Assembly: GCA_020216785.1 (NCBI GenBank)
Contig: JAIWNO010000172.1
Span: 1 to 10,000 of the forward strand
Origin: Desulfomonile sp.
Lineage (GTDB): Bacteria > Desulfobacterota > Desulfomonilia > Desulfomonilales > Desulfomonilaceae
Reading direction: 5' to 3'
Length of the DNA stretch: 10,000 nt
In this document: positions 1 through 5,527 of the stretch, in pieces
How the letters are laid out: every line of letters begins with the position of its first letter
How positions within the stretch are numbered: the stretch's first letter is position 1
Program-made: the position numbers and the translations under genes
The notes under the pieces: generated by a model
Databases searched by the model: none
The model's input: only the letters and a program-made list of their open reading frames with translations
Told to the model about the DNA's origin: nothing

Positions 1-287
1 ATCTCCCCCGATAGCGGTCTATTTCCTTCACCATATCATGGGGTTGACCGGAAGAACATACTTTTCTTTGTTTACCCGCCGAATAATCCGGGGTTAACCC
101 ATGCGGCGATTCGTCTGTGCGCATCGGCGGTATTAGGGGAAATATTTTGAAGTGGAGATCCTTCCATACTCCTTCCATACCTTTTGGAGGACGGACCGGT
201 GTTTACCGTGATTCATCCTGTTTAGTTGTGATTGATTTTTCAGGGGAAATGTCTGGCAACCGCTTAACTATTGGTTGTTACAAAGGA
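1..287. other. gene-free left flank of the att core
   Basis: I see no convincing coding region here. The only open frame of any size runs on through the tRNA fragment and is therefore not a gene. The stretch contains a perfect 11-bp tandem repeat (159-180) and a looser pair of similar segments around 200-235 that share GTTTA and GTGATT. Lying next to an integrase attachment core, the region could be one arm of a phage-type att site, but that is inference. No tRNA 5' half, D-arm or matching acceptor strand (AGGCGGG) is present upstream of the tRNA fragment. Confidence 0.5.
159..180. repeat. 11-bp perfect tandem repeat, possible integrase arm site
   Basis: The unit TCCTTCCATAC occurs twice head to tail (159-169 and 170-180). 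The 11-bp period is about one helical turn, so two bound proteins would sit on the same face of the DNA. It lies about 108 bp left of the tRNA-derived core. Tyrosine integrases of this type usually bind short direct repeats in the arms of attP, so an arm-type site is plausible. A chance duplication is the alternative. Confidence 0.4.
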
Positions 288-332
288 TTCACACGGCAGG
301 GGTCGGAGGTTCAAATCCTCTCCCGCCTACCA
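288..332 (+). other. att core: 3' fragment of tRNA-Val(CAC)
   Basis: The sequence from the anticodon loop (TTCACAC, anticodon CAC) through the 3' anticodon stem GGCAG, variable loop, T-arm (GGAGG, loop TTCAAAT, CCTCT), acceptor strand CCCGCCT, discriminator A and CCA reads as the 3' 45 nt of a valine tRNA. The 5' partners are missing: upstream of the loop is AAAGGA in place of the expected CTGCC stem strand, and no AGGCGGG acceptor strand exists. A tRNA 3' fragment beside an integrase gene is the usual signature of an attachment site (attP or attR). The identity block starting inside the anticodon loop is typical of such crossover cores. Confidence 0.8.
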
Positions 333-348
333 ATGAAAACAATGAGTT

Positions 349-375
349 AGGCCACGTTGCCCCGTGGCCTTTTTC
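349..375 (+). terminator. rho-independent terminator after the tRNA fragment
   Basis: A 7-bp perfect stem, GGCCACG (350-356) with CGTGGCC (363-369), encloses a 6-nt loop and is followed at once by TTTTT (370-374). An A-T pair (349/370) can extend the stem. It is read on the plus strand 17 nt after the CCA end. It is therefore most likely the tRNA terminator carried with the attachment core, so that integration restores a terminated tRNA gene. The minus strand lacks a T-run after the stem, so it should not terminate the convergent integrase transcript well. Confidence 0.8.
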
Positions 376-457
376 TTTGACTCCGGCTTTTTTCGTCATT
401 CTTTCGTGACTCTTGCCCGTTCGTCCTCAACGGCGTGCTCCGCCTCATGATCGAACC

Positions 458-1561
458 TCATGTGGTCCAGGCCTCCAGCAGTCTTTCGTCCGTGAGATGA
501 ATGTACCGATCTTCCACCGGGATGTGTGAGCTGTGGCCTACGATAGCGTTGCGGATTGTGCGATCAACTCCCGACCAAGCCAGATTTGTCTTGAAGGTCC
601 GGCGAAAATCCCTCATCTGACAACCGACGAGCCCGGTAAGCCGGATGATACGCGCCCAGCATTTCCGCTTGGTGTCTCTGGTGACCGGCCTGCCTTCATG
701 AGTGAAGACCGGGCCGTTCAGTCGAACCACATTATCGCCATCCTGACGCCTCATGTTCCAGAGCAAGTCGTAAACCTCTTTCCGCATGGGCACACGCTTC
801 TCACGGAGCCACTTCTGATTGGCGTTCTTGCCTTCCTTGGTCCGCGCCGGCGGCAACACAATCATCCGCCTGCCGAAGTCCACCTCTTTCCAGTCCAGAT
901 CAAAGACCTCGGAAGGTCTCATGCCGGTGAAATAAAGGATCTTTATGATAGGTCTCAGCCACCCGGCAACCTCAAGCATCTGCTGGAATTGATCCCACGA
1001 GATGTACACGTCCCGCTGGGTCTCCGGCAACCGGGAGACCATGGAGCACGGATTGAACTCCAGTGTCCGCTTTTCCAGCTGAACACGAAAGATGCCGGAC
1101 AGGGTGGACACCTCGATGTTCACAGTGCCGTTACTCACGCCCTGCGCCAGTCTGTGGTCTCGATACTTCCGTACGCTCAGCACCGTGATGTCCTCCATCG
1201 GAGTTCCGTCTCCGAAGTACTCCACGATCCTGTTTATGGCGAAGACCTTCCGCACCGTCCGGTTCCTTTCCCCAGCATCGAGGTAGTCCTTTATGCCTTG
1301 GAACAAGGTCAGCTCTTTTTCCGGTTCCGGTGTGGTCAGTTCATGGGGGAGCTTCCAGCCTTTGGTCTCGAAGATCTTCAGGGTCACTTCGAGGGCCTTT
1401 GGCTCCAGATGATCGAACCGGTAGATGTTGAAGGCGGTCTTCACTGCTCTCTCGATCTTCTTGGCTTCGGCCTCGTTCACGGCCGACGTTACTGTCTGAA
1501 GACGGTTCCCTTTCCAGTTGAAATAGACGTAGAACCGTCCGCCTATCTTCCTTACGCCCAT
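458..1561 (-). CDS. int: tyrosine-type site-specific integrase
   Basis: This is a phage/ICE-type tyrosine recombinase of 367 aa, expected to integrate and excise the element at the neighbouring tRNA-Val core. An N-terminal arm-binding segment (MGVRKIGGRFYVYFNWKGNR) precedes a core-binding domain (about 85-175) and the catalytic domain. Visible catalytic residues are R215 in TGMRPSEV, a candidate beta-hairpin Lys at 242, R320, H343 in VGHSS and the nucleophile Y353 in DRYIHL. The HxxR box reads RDFR, so its first His is replaced by Arg (R317). I prefer the ATG at 1561 because AAGGAGGT (1575-1568) lies 6 nt upstream; an in-frame ATG at 1591 would add ten residues inside the preceding gene. The start overlaps the end of the excisionase-like gene by 10 nt, which suggests translational coupling. 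The stop lies about 125 bp from the tRNA fragment. Confidence 0.92.
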   Translation of the reverse strand: MGVRKIGGRFYVYFNWKGNRLQTVTSAVNEAEAKKIERAVKTAFNIYRFDHLEPKALEVTLKIFETKGWKLPHELTTPEPEKELTLFQGIKDYLDAGERNRTVRKVFAINRIVEYFGDGTPMEDITVLSVRKYRDHRLAQGVSNGTVNIEVSTLSGIFRVQLEKRTLEFNPCSMVSRLPETQRDVYISWDQFQQMLEVAGWLRPIIKILYFTGMRPSEVFDLDWKEVDFGRRMIVLPPARTKEGKNANQKWLREKRVPMRKEVYDLLWNMRRQDGDNVVRLNGPVFTHEGRPVTRDTKRKCWARIIRLTGLVGCQMRDFRRTFKTNLAWSGVDRTIRNAIVGHSSHIPVEDRYIHLTDERLLEAWTT

Positions 1562-1863
1562 GTGTGGACCTCCTTGCGAAGGCCTCTCCACATTTCCCCT
1601 AAAGAGCGTTTACCACCTCCCTCCTTAGTTTTTGGTTGAACCGGTCTCCGGCTGTTCCGGTCACGTTTGATTGTAGCCGATTCTGTTCCGTTTGTCCGCG
1701 TCTGAATGAATCTCTCGATGGCTTCTTCCGTGAAAAGGATTCTCTTCTCGGAAATTCTCACCGACTCAATCTTATTCTCTCGTACCCATCTCAATAATGT
1801 TCTCTTCGCAATTCTCAGCTTCTCGGCCGTCTCATCAGCTGTCAGCAATTCCTTTTCCGACAT
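1552..1863 (-). CDS. excisionase-like small HTH DNA-binding protein
   Basis: This 103-aa protein has an N-terminal winged-helix 'excisionase family' domain of MerR-like fold. Residues 5-52 (LLTADETAEKLRIAKRTLLRWVRENKI... followed by ...KRILFTEEAIERFI) match the usual pattern of helix-turn-helix, then a wing, then a helix. The remaining 50 residues are basic, low in complexity and probably disordered. It is the first gene of a two-gene minus-strand unit and overlaps int by 10 nt. It may therefore be a recombination directionality factor, or a regulator of int. The chosen ATG has GGAGG (1877-1873) 9 nt upstream. A second ATG 4 nt further upstream is out of frame. A plain transcriptional regulator cannot be excluded from sequence alone. 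Confidence 0.8.
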   Translation of the reverse strand: MSEKELLTADETAEKLRIAKRTLLRWVRENKIESVRISEKRILFTEEAIERFIQTRTNGTESATIKRDRNSRRPVQPKTKEGGGKRSLGEMWRGLRKEVHTWA

Positions 1864-1892
1864 TCATGTCGTCCTCCAAATGTACCCGTAGG

Positions 1893-1921
1893 ATAATGTC
1901 CTGATTCGGTGCGGGTCACAA
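1893..1921 (-). promoter_or_regulatory. sigma70-like promoter of the xis-int unit
   Basis: On the minus strand, TTGTGA (1921-1916) and CATTAT (1898-1893) each match the -35 and -10 consensus at 4 of 6 positions and are separated by exactly 17 bp. Transcription would start near 1886, giving a leader of about 20 nt that contains the GGAGG of the excisionase-like gene. The geometry is good, but the boxes themselves are only moderate. Confidence 0.5.
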
Positions 1922-1928
1922 GACCCGC
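1911..1928. promoter_or_regulatory. 7-bp inverted repeat over the -35 box, candidate operator
   Basis: GCGGGTC (1911-1917) and GACCCGC (1922-1928) form a perfect 7-bp inverted repeat with a 4-nt centre (ACAA). It covers the proposed -35 box of the xis-int promoter. Occupancy by a dimeric repressor or by the excisionase-like protein would block the polymerase. No T-run follows on either strand, so it is unlikely to be a terminator. Confidence 0.4.
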
Positions 1929-1935
1929 CTTGTGC

Positions 1936-1974
1936 CCCGCCGCCCTGCCGGAGAAAACAGGGGGCGGAGGCGGG
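1936..1974. repeat. GC-rich imperfect inverted repeat
   Basis: CCCGCC (1936-1941) pairs with GGCGGG (1969-1974), and the inner CCCTG (1943-1947) pairs with CAGGG (1958-1962), with an unpaired stretch on the right arm. It lies between the xis-int promoter and the truncated transposase and is not followed by a T-run. Its role is unknown. It could be part of an old element end. Confidence 0.35.
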
Positions 1975-2090
1975 TTCGTCCCTAACACATCTTCTACGGT
2001 GCATTGCTAAAAGACAGGTTGTTTCAAGCTGTTAGTAGGGCGCGACAAATCTGTGGCACCAGGTTCTGGATCCCTGGAGGAAGGGATCGG

Positions 2091-2736
2091 TTACTGTTTG
2101 AGGTCGAGCGGCACACTGCGGATGTTGGGAGGCAGGGCTACGCCTGCGGCCCGGAAAACCGCACTGCACGTTCCTTTGGGCTGGGAGCGCAGGATAAAGC
2201 GTTTTCCTGCGTGCTCCAGCTCCACTTCCGTGAGGCTGTCCAGATCCTGCTCGATGTCGGCCCACTCGCATGAAGCCTCTTTCGCCTCAAGGCGCTCCTG
2301 CAGGGCTCGGCGCAAGACCAGAGCCAGAAAGGAGCAGAAGACGTGCCCTCGGATCGTCCGGTCGTACTTGTGGTATACCGGCCGGGTACTGAGCAGGGTC
2401 TTGGCTGATCGGAAGAGCTGCTCCACAATCCAGAGCTGCTTGTACTTCAGGGCTACCTCGGCTGCCCCAATGCTGGTGTTGGTTCTGAGGATCCACTTGC
2501 CGTCAAAGCGTGACTCGGCCTTGGCCTTGTCATAGTCGATGCGGAACCTCTCTCCGACGCTTGCAAGATACCTTCGGAACCTCTTGTTTCCCACCAGGGA
2601 CTTGTCGCCCTCTTTCAGTCGTTCTTCGAGCGCGGAGATGATGGCCGATCGGTCAGCAGCGTCCTTCTTGGCCTGATCCTCGTTGACACAGACCACATAC
2701 CGCCGGTCGTCTACGATCACCTCCTTGACCTTCAAG
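2091..2736 (-). pseudogene. IS1634-type DDE transposase, C-terminal half only
   Basis: The recognisable protein begins at LKVKEVIVDDRRYVVCVNE and ends with a normal stop at 2091. It carries the IS1634 hallmark block DGKWILRTNTS...YKQLWIVEQLFRSAK, with the Y-x(6)-E-x(6)-K spacing around the catalytic Glu. This block is followed by RPVYHKYDRTIRGHVFCSFLALVL, typical of that family. The N-terminal half, which should carry the two catalytic Asp residues, is missing. The homology stops at 2736, immediately beside a CRISPR-like repeat. An in-frame ATG at 2777 makes a 228-aa reading frame, but its first 14 residues come from the CRISPR spacer and repeat. With the N-terminal half gone, it should not be able to transpose. 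Confidence 0.88.
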
Positions 2737-2824
2737 CGGATCTTCCACGCGTGGGTGGACCCCTCGACCCCGCCCAATACTGAAGGTAGCCGCTCGCCGG
2801 ATCTTCCACGCGTGGGTGGACCCC
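2737..2824 (-). CRISPR. two-repeat remnant of a type I-E-like CRISPR array
   Basis: Two identical 27-bp repeats (2737-2763 and 2798-2824) are separated by 34 bp, giving the 61-bp period usual for type I-E arrays. Read on the minus strand, the repeat begins GGGGTCCACC and ends AAGATCCG. It contains the stem TCCAC-CCACGC-GTGGA and ends in CCG, as the E. coli type I-E repeat (handle ATAAACCG) does. The match breaks on both sides of each copy, as expected at spacer boundaries. No third repeat lies one period away on either side: an IS1634 gene begins directly on one side and an IS200 element lies about 30 bp away on the other. No cas genes are in the window. With only two repeats, a chance dispersed repeat is not fully excluded. 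Confidence 0.7.
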
Positions 2825-2884
2825 CTCCTATGGAGTAACATTTTAGTCAGCGACCTCCGGCAGAGCTGGAGGCTTGAATGTGTG

Positions 2885-2901
2885 AACCGCTCAAAGCGGT
2901 T
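2885..2901. repeat. hairpin in the IS200 3' region
   Basis: AACCGC (2885-2890), loop TCAAA, GCGGTT (2896-2901) forms a perfect 6-bp hairpin within the non-coding right part of the IS200 element. It includes most of the 13-bp segment whose inverted copy lies at 3388-3400, just upstream of the tnpA ribosome binding site. Confidence 0.6.
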
Positions 2902-2928
2902 AAAATATGGGGGCCACCTGAAGGTGGC
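2900..2928 (-). terminator. possible terminator after tnpA
   Basis: On the minus strand, 4 nt after the tnpA stop, GCCACC-TTCA-GGTGGC (2928-2913) forms a 6-bp hairpin with a tetraloop. It is followed by CCCCCATATTTT, a weak T-rich tail. It may terminate tnpA or act as an end structure of the IS; the two roles are not exclusive. Confidence 0.4.
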
Positions 2929-2932
2929 TGAC

Positions 2933-3364
2933 CTATTCAAACACGTTTAGCTGATCGAGCCTGCGGTCTTCTTGTTCCTGCATCTTGATGTATTGCCGAA
3001 TGACTGTCTCGTCTCTTCCGACCGTTGATACGAAATACCCCCTCGCCCAGAAGTGCCGGCCCGTGAAGTTCTGCTTGCGCCCGCCAAAAGTTCTTGCAAT
3101 CTGGATGGCGCTCTTGCCCTTCATGAAACCGACCACCTGTGCCGCTGAATACTTTGGCGGGATGGAGATGAGCATGTGGAGATGGTCCTTCATCAGGTGC
3201 CCTTCCAATATGTTGCTCTCCCTTTGCGTGGCCAATTCTCTGAGAAAACCTCCCAGATGTTTTCGGATGTCCCCATAAAGGGCCTTTCTACGGTATTTCG
3301 GAATCCATACCGGATGGTAATTGCACTCCCGGAGCGTGTGACTTAGACTCTGAAAATCGTTCAT
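2933..3364 (-). CDS. tnpA: IS200/IS605-family Y1 transposase TnpA
   Basis: This 143-aa single-strand DNA transposase belongs to the HUH superfamily. It cuts and rejoins the hairpin-bearing ends of the element through a 5'-phosphotyrosine link. The HUH pair is H61-L-H63 (in KDHLHMLISIPPKYS), and the nucleophile is Y125 in the YIKMQ context, where Q129 helps bind metal. The block FWARGYFVSTVGRDE (105-119) is highly typical of IS200-type TnpA. The length is complete for the family (about 130-150 aa). The start is supported by GGGAGGT (3377-3371) 6 nt upstream. All catalytic residues are present, so the enzyme could be active. A RAYT (REP-associated) transposase is less likely because the FWARGYFVST block and the paired end hairpins fit IS200 better. 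Confidence 0.93.
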   Translation of the reverse strand: MNDFQSLSHTLRECNYHPVWIPKYRRKALYGDIRKHLGGFLRELATQRESNILEGHLMKDHLHMLISIPPKYSAAQVVGFMKGKSAIQIARTFGGRKQNFTGRHFWARGYFVSTVGRDETVIRQYIKMQEQEDRRLDQLNVFE

Positions 3365-3387
3365 TGGATAACCTCCCTTTTCTTGAA

Positions 3388-3400
3388 CTTTGAGCGGTTC
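3388..3400. repeat. inverted copy of the IS200 3' segment in the tnpA leader
   Basis: CTTTGAGCGGTTC is the exact reverse complement of 2884-2896. In the tnpA transcript it lies about 10 nt upstream of the GGGAGGT ribosome binding site. The leader and the 3' untranslated part could therefore pair. IS200 elements are known to silence tnpA through leader structure and antisense RNA, but whether that applies here is inference. Confidence 0.5.
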
Positions 3401-3628
3401 AGAATAGGGAGGCTCCCCTACACTCCCGGAAATGTCAAACTCTGGGAGTCGCCCGGCAGAGCCGGGGGGGGTTACTCATTATTATTAGCCGCGTCTCGCT
3501 CTCCGCAACGCGACTTCTCCCAACAATGTATTTCCGTTAGATTGAAGGGCTCGCCGGAATTCTGCCCGATTCCTGCGTACACTTGCCCATTTGGTGGGGC
3601 AGCGCCGACTCGGGAGCGGAGATCTAAA

Positions 3629-5200
3629 ATGAACATCACCCTGACTCCGGTTCGGTTTCTCGAAAGGGCACGAACACTATTCGGGTCCCGCATCGCTGTA
3701 GTGTGCGAAGGCCGGCGATATACGTACTCGGCCTTCGCGGAACGGGTCAATCGCCTTGCCAACGCTCTCACAAAGTGGAGCATGAGTCCCGGTGACAAGG
3801 TGGCCTTCCTCGGATACAACTCCCACCAATTGCTCGAGTGCTATTATGGAATCGTGCAAATCGGAGCGATCCTGCTCCCGTTAAACATTCGGCTCATCTC
3901 TCAGGCTTTCGATTACATTTGCAACGACGCGTCTCCGAAGATCCTGTTTCTCCATCCGGATTTCGTTCCCAAAATCGATCCGATTGTCCACAAAATACCG
4001 TCGGTTAAAGAATACTACCTCCTGGAGCCTATGGAGAACCCGCCGAAATGGGCCGCAGGCCTCTATGAGGATTTTCTTCAGCGCGGGGGAGCCGAGTCTC
4101 CCTTCTCATCTCTCAACTATCCCTTTCACGAGGATGACACCGCTGAGTTGTTCTACACGAGCGGCACTACCGGTCCGCCCAAGGGGGTCATGCTCTCGCA
4201 CCGCAACCTGTATCTGCACGCTTTGGCCGAGCCGGCTACCATGGCCGTGGCGGAAACCGATGTACAACTCCACCTGATTCCACTGTTCCACGTCAACGGA
4301 TGGGGAACACCTCATTACCTGACCGCCAAGGGCGGCGCGCACGTCATGGTGAAGAAATTCGACCCCGCCACGGTGCTCCGGCTCATCCAGCAAGAGCGTG
4401 TGACGCGATTCTTCATCGTTCCCACAATGGTGACGGCCTTGCTGGAGTTCCCGGACCTCGCGTCGTACGACCTGTCAACCGTCAAGGACGTGCTTATCGG
4501 AGGAGCACCGCCTCCGACGGGCATGTGCGCGCGTTTGTCGGAAGTCTTCGGATGCGTGGTCCACGGCGGCTTCGGCATGAGTGAGACCTGCCCGGTGATT
4601 GCACTCCCGGAACTGTCGCTCGACCTGGACCCGGAAGTATTTCGTCACCGGGCGCATGAGACGTGGGGTTTTCCGCTGGTCGGCGTGGAATTCAAGGTGG
4701 TCGACACCGAAGGCAACGAGCTGCCGTGGGACGGCAAAGCGGTGGGCGAGCTCCTTGTCCGCGGGGACATGGTTATGACGGGCTACTTAAACAAGCCGGA
4801 AGCCACGGAACGAGCACTGAAGGATGGCTGGTATCATACCGGCGACCTCGTCTCGATGGGGCCTGACGGGTCACTATTCATACGCGATCGGATGAAAGAC
4901 ATCATCATTAGCGGCGGCGAAAACATTTCCTCTCTGGAAATCGAACAGGTGCTGTACGCCAATCCGGAGGTCCTCGAGTGCGCGGTGATTGCCAAGAAGG
5001 ACCCAAAATGGGGCGAGATCCCGAAGGCACTAGTGGTGCTGCAACCAGGCTCGACGCTCACCGCGGAGGACATCGTCAAGTTCACCAAGGAGCGGATGGC
5101 TCATTTCAAAGCGCTCCGAGAGGCGGAAATCGTTGAGACGCTGCCGAAGGGAGGCACGGGAAAGATCCTGAAGTCTGAACTGCGCAAGATGTACGGGTGA
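3629..5200 (+). CDS. fatty-acyl-CoA synthetase (AMP-forming), FadD-like
   Basis: This 523-aa member of the adenylate-forming (ANL) superfamily activates a free fatty or other carboxylic acid to its CoA thioester with ATP, giving AMP and PPi. Visible motifs are the P-loop YTSGTTGPPKG (176-186), GFGMSETCP (314-322, A5), GELLVRGDMVMTGY (373-386), GWYHTGD (400-406), RDRMKDIIISGGENIS (419-434, hinge/A8) and the adenylation lysine K512 in GGTGKILK. The length fits medium/long-chain acyl-CoA ligases; chain length cannot be read from the sequence. I chose the ATG at 3629 because it has GGAG (3618-3621) 7 nt upstream and begins the domain at the usual distance. The frame is open back to 3383, but that part runs through the IS200 end. 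It leads a co-oriented fatty acid gene set, and the upstream IS may have changed its expression. Confidence 0.92.
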   Translation: MNITLTPVRFLERARTLFGSRIAVVCEGRRYTYSAFAERVNRLANALTKWSMSPGDKVAFLGYNSHQLLECYYGIVQIGAILLPLNIRLISQAFDYICNDASPKILFLHPDFVPKIDPIVHKIPSVKEYYLLEPMENPPKWAAGLYEDFLQRGGAESPFSSLNYPFHEDDTAELFYTSGTTGPPKGVMLSHRNLYLHALAEPATMAVAETDVQLHLIPLFHVNGWGTPHYLTAKGGAHVMVKKFDPATVLRLIQQERVTRFFIVPTMVTALLEFPDLASYDLSTVKDVLIGGAPPPTGMCARLSEVFGCVVHGGFGMSETCPVIALPELSLDLDPEVFRHRAHETWGFPLVGVEFKVVDTEGNELPWDGKAVGELLVRGDMVMTGYLNKPEATERALKDGWYHTGDLVSMGPDGSLFIRDRMKDIIISGGENISSLEIEQVLYANPEVLECAVIAKKDPKWGEIPKALVVLQPGSTLTAEDIVKFTKERMAHFKALREAEIVETLPKGGTGKILKSELRKMYG

Positions 5201-5337
5201 GGGGCGTCATAACGTTTTGCCTTCAGGGAAGTAAGATAGTGGGCACAGGGCCCGCGCGAGCATAAGAAATGGTAGGGGCCGGCATCCCTGGCGGCCCGTT
5301 TCGCGAGAGTGAGAGGTATCTCGGGCACCATTCGCGG

Positions 5338-5404
5338 GACAGGCATCTTGCCTGTCTGTTTGGAGAATAGTCCAAGAGATTCGGGACAGGCAGGATGTCT
5401 GTCC
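5338..5404. repeat. inverted pair of REP-like hairpins
   Basis: The first unit, GACAGGCA-TCT-TGCCTGTC (5338-5356), has a perfect 8-bp stem. The second, GGACAGGCA-GGA-TGTCTGTCC (5384-5404), has a 9-bp stem with one G-T pair. The second unit matches the reverse complement of the first with two differences in 19 positions. The two are thus head-to-head copies about 46 bp apart, like the paired units of bacterial interspersed mosaic elements. They may be a dispersed family in this genome; copies elsewhere cannot be checked here. Confidence 0.65.
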
Positions 5405-5446
5405 TACCATGAAGAGGGCAGAAGTCGGGAAACAGGCTTCTTCCGC

Positions 5447-5473
5447 TGGATTCCTGCTTCCGCCGGAATGACG
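5447..5473. repeat. REP-like palindrome of the 'TGGATTCC...GGAATGAC' kind
   Basis: TGGATTCC (5447-5454) and GGAATGAC (5465-5472) flank a GC-rich centre, with an ATTCC/GGAAT stem plus an inner GC/GC pair. Sequences of this wording, often with CCCGCTTTCGCGGG in the middle, recur as extragenic repeats in many proteobacterial genomes. The copy here is somewhat degenerate. Confidence 0.55.
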
Positions 5474-5527
5474 GTCTTGCACCCAACTGCGACCCCGAAT
5501 CCAGCAACCGGCGTGTATAGGTGATCC

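Larger units (their letters stand above)
2854..3466 (-). mobile_element. IS200-type insertion sequence (IS200/IS605 family, tnpA only)
   Basis: The limits are given by subterminal hairpins of like design. One is CCTCCGGC-AGA-GCTGGAGG (2854-2872; 8-bp stem with one G-T pair). The other is CCCGGC-AGA-GCCGGG (3452-3466; 6-bp perfect stem, same AGA loop). They flank a single Y1-transposase gene. There is no tnpB, and the span of roughly 0.6 kb is usual for IS200. True ends lie a few bases outside these hairpins and cannot be fixed without an empty site, because this family makes no target duplication. A 13-bp sequence at 2884-2896 (GAACCGCTCAAAG) recurs inverted at 3388-3400, so the 5' and 3' untranslated parts of the tnpA transcript are complementary. 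The element inserted between the CRISPR remnant and the upstream region of the acyl-CoA ligase. Confidence 0.8.
5201..5527. other. intergenic region with a cluster of REP-like palindromes
   Basis: This 327-bp gene-free spacer separates the ligase from the TetR-type regulator. It holds at least three palindromes, at 5338-5356, 5384-5404 and 5450-5469. A weaker one (GGGCCG and CGGCCC, about 5277-5297) lies further left. None has a T-run of the kind expected of an intrinsic terminator. Such clusters are typical of dispersed extragenic palindromes, which can stabilise upstream mRNA or attract insertions. Short reading frames here follow the repeats and show no protein features. Confidence 0.6.

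Noticed and set aside
255..332. A complete tRNA gene
   Set aside because: The T-arm, acceptor 3' strand and CCA are present, but no 5' acceptor strand, D-arm or 5' anticodon stem exists upstream.
117..350. A 77-aa plus-strand open frame at the left
   Set aside because: It reads through the tRNA-Val fragment (the GSEVQILSRLP end is what a tRNA 3' end gives when translated) and into the terminator, with no protein features.
533..1639. A 368-aa plus-strand open frame opposite the integrase
   Set aside because: It is the antisense shadow of int. Its protein is rich in Pro, His and Arg with no domain, while the opposite strand has all integrase motifs and a good ribosome binding site.
2091..2777. 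An intact 228-aa transposase gene starting at 2777
   Set aside because: The first 14 residues are translated CRISPR spacer and repeat. The N-terminal catalytic half of the transposase is missing.
2825..2858. A further CRISPR spacer followed by another repeat
   Set aside because: A repeat would be expected from about 2859, but the IS200 hairpin and end sequence are there instead. The 2825-2853 stretch could be leader, spacer or IS end, and nothing decides between these.
3383..3628. An 82-residue N-terminal extension of the acyl-CoA ligase
   Set aside because: This stretch crosses the IS200 end hairpin and has no ANL-family similarity. The ATG at 3629 has a fitting ribosome binding site and N-terminus.
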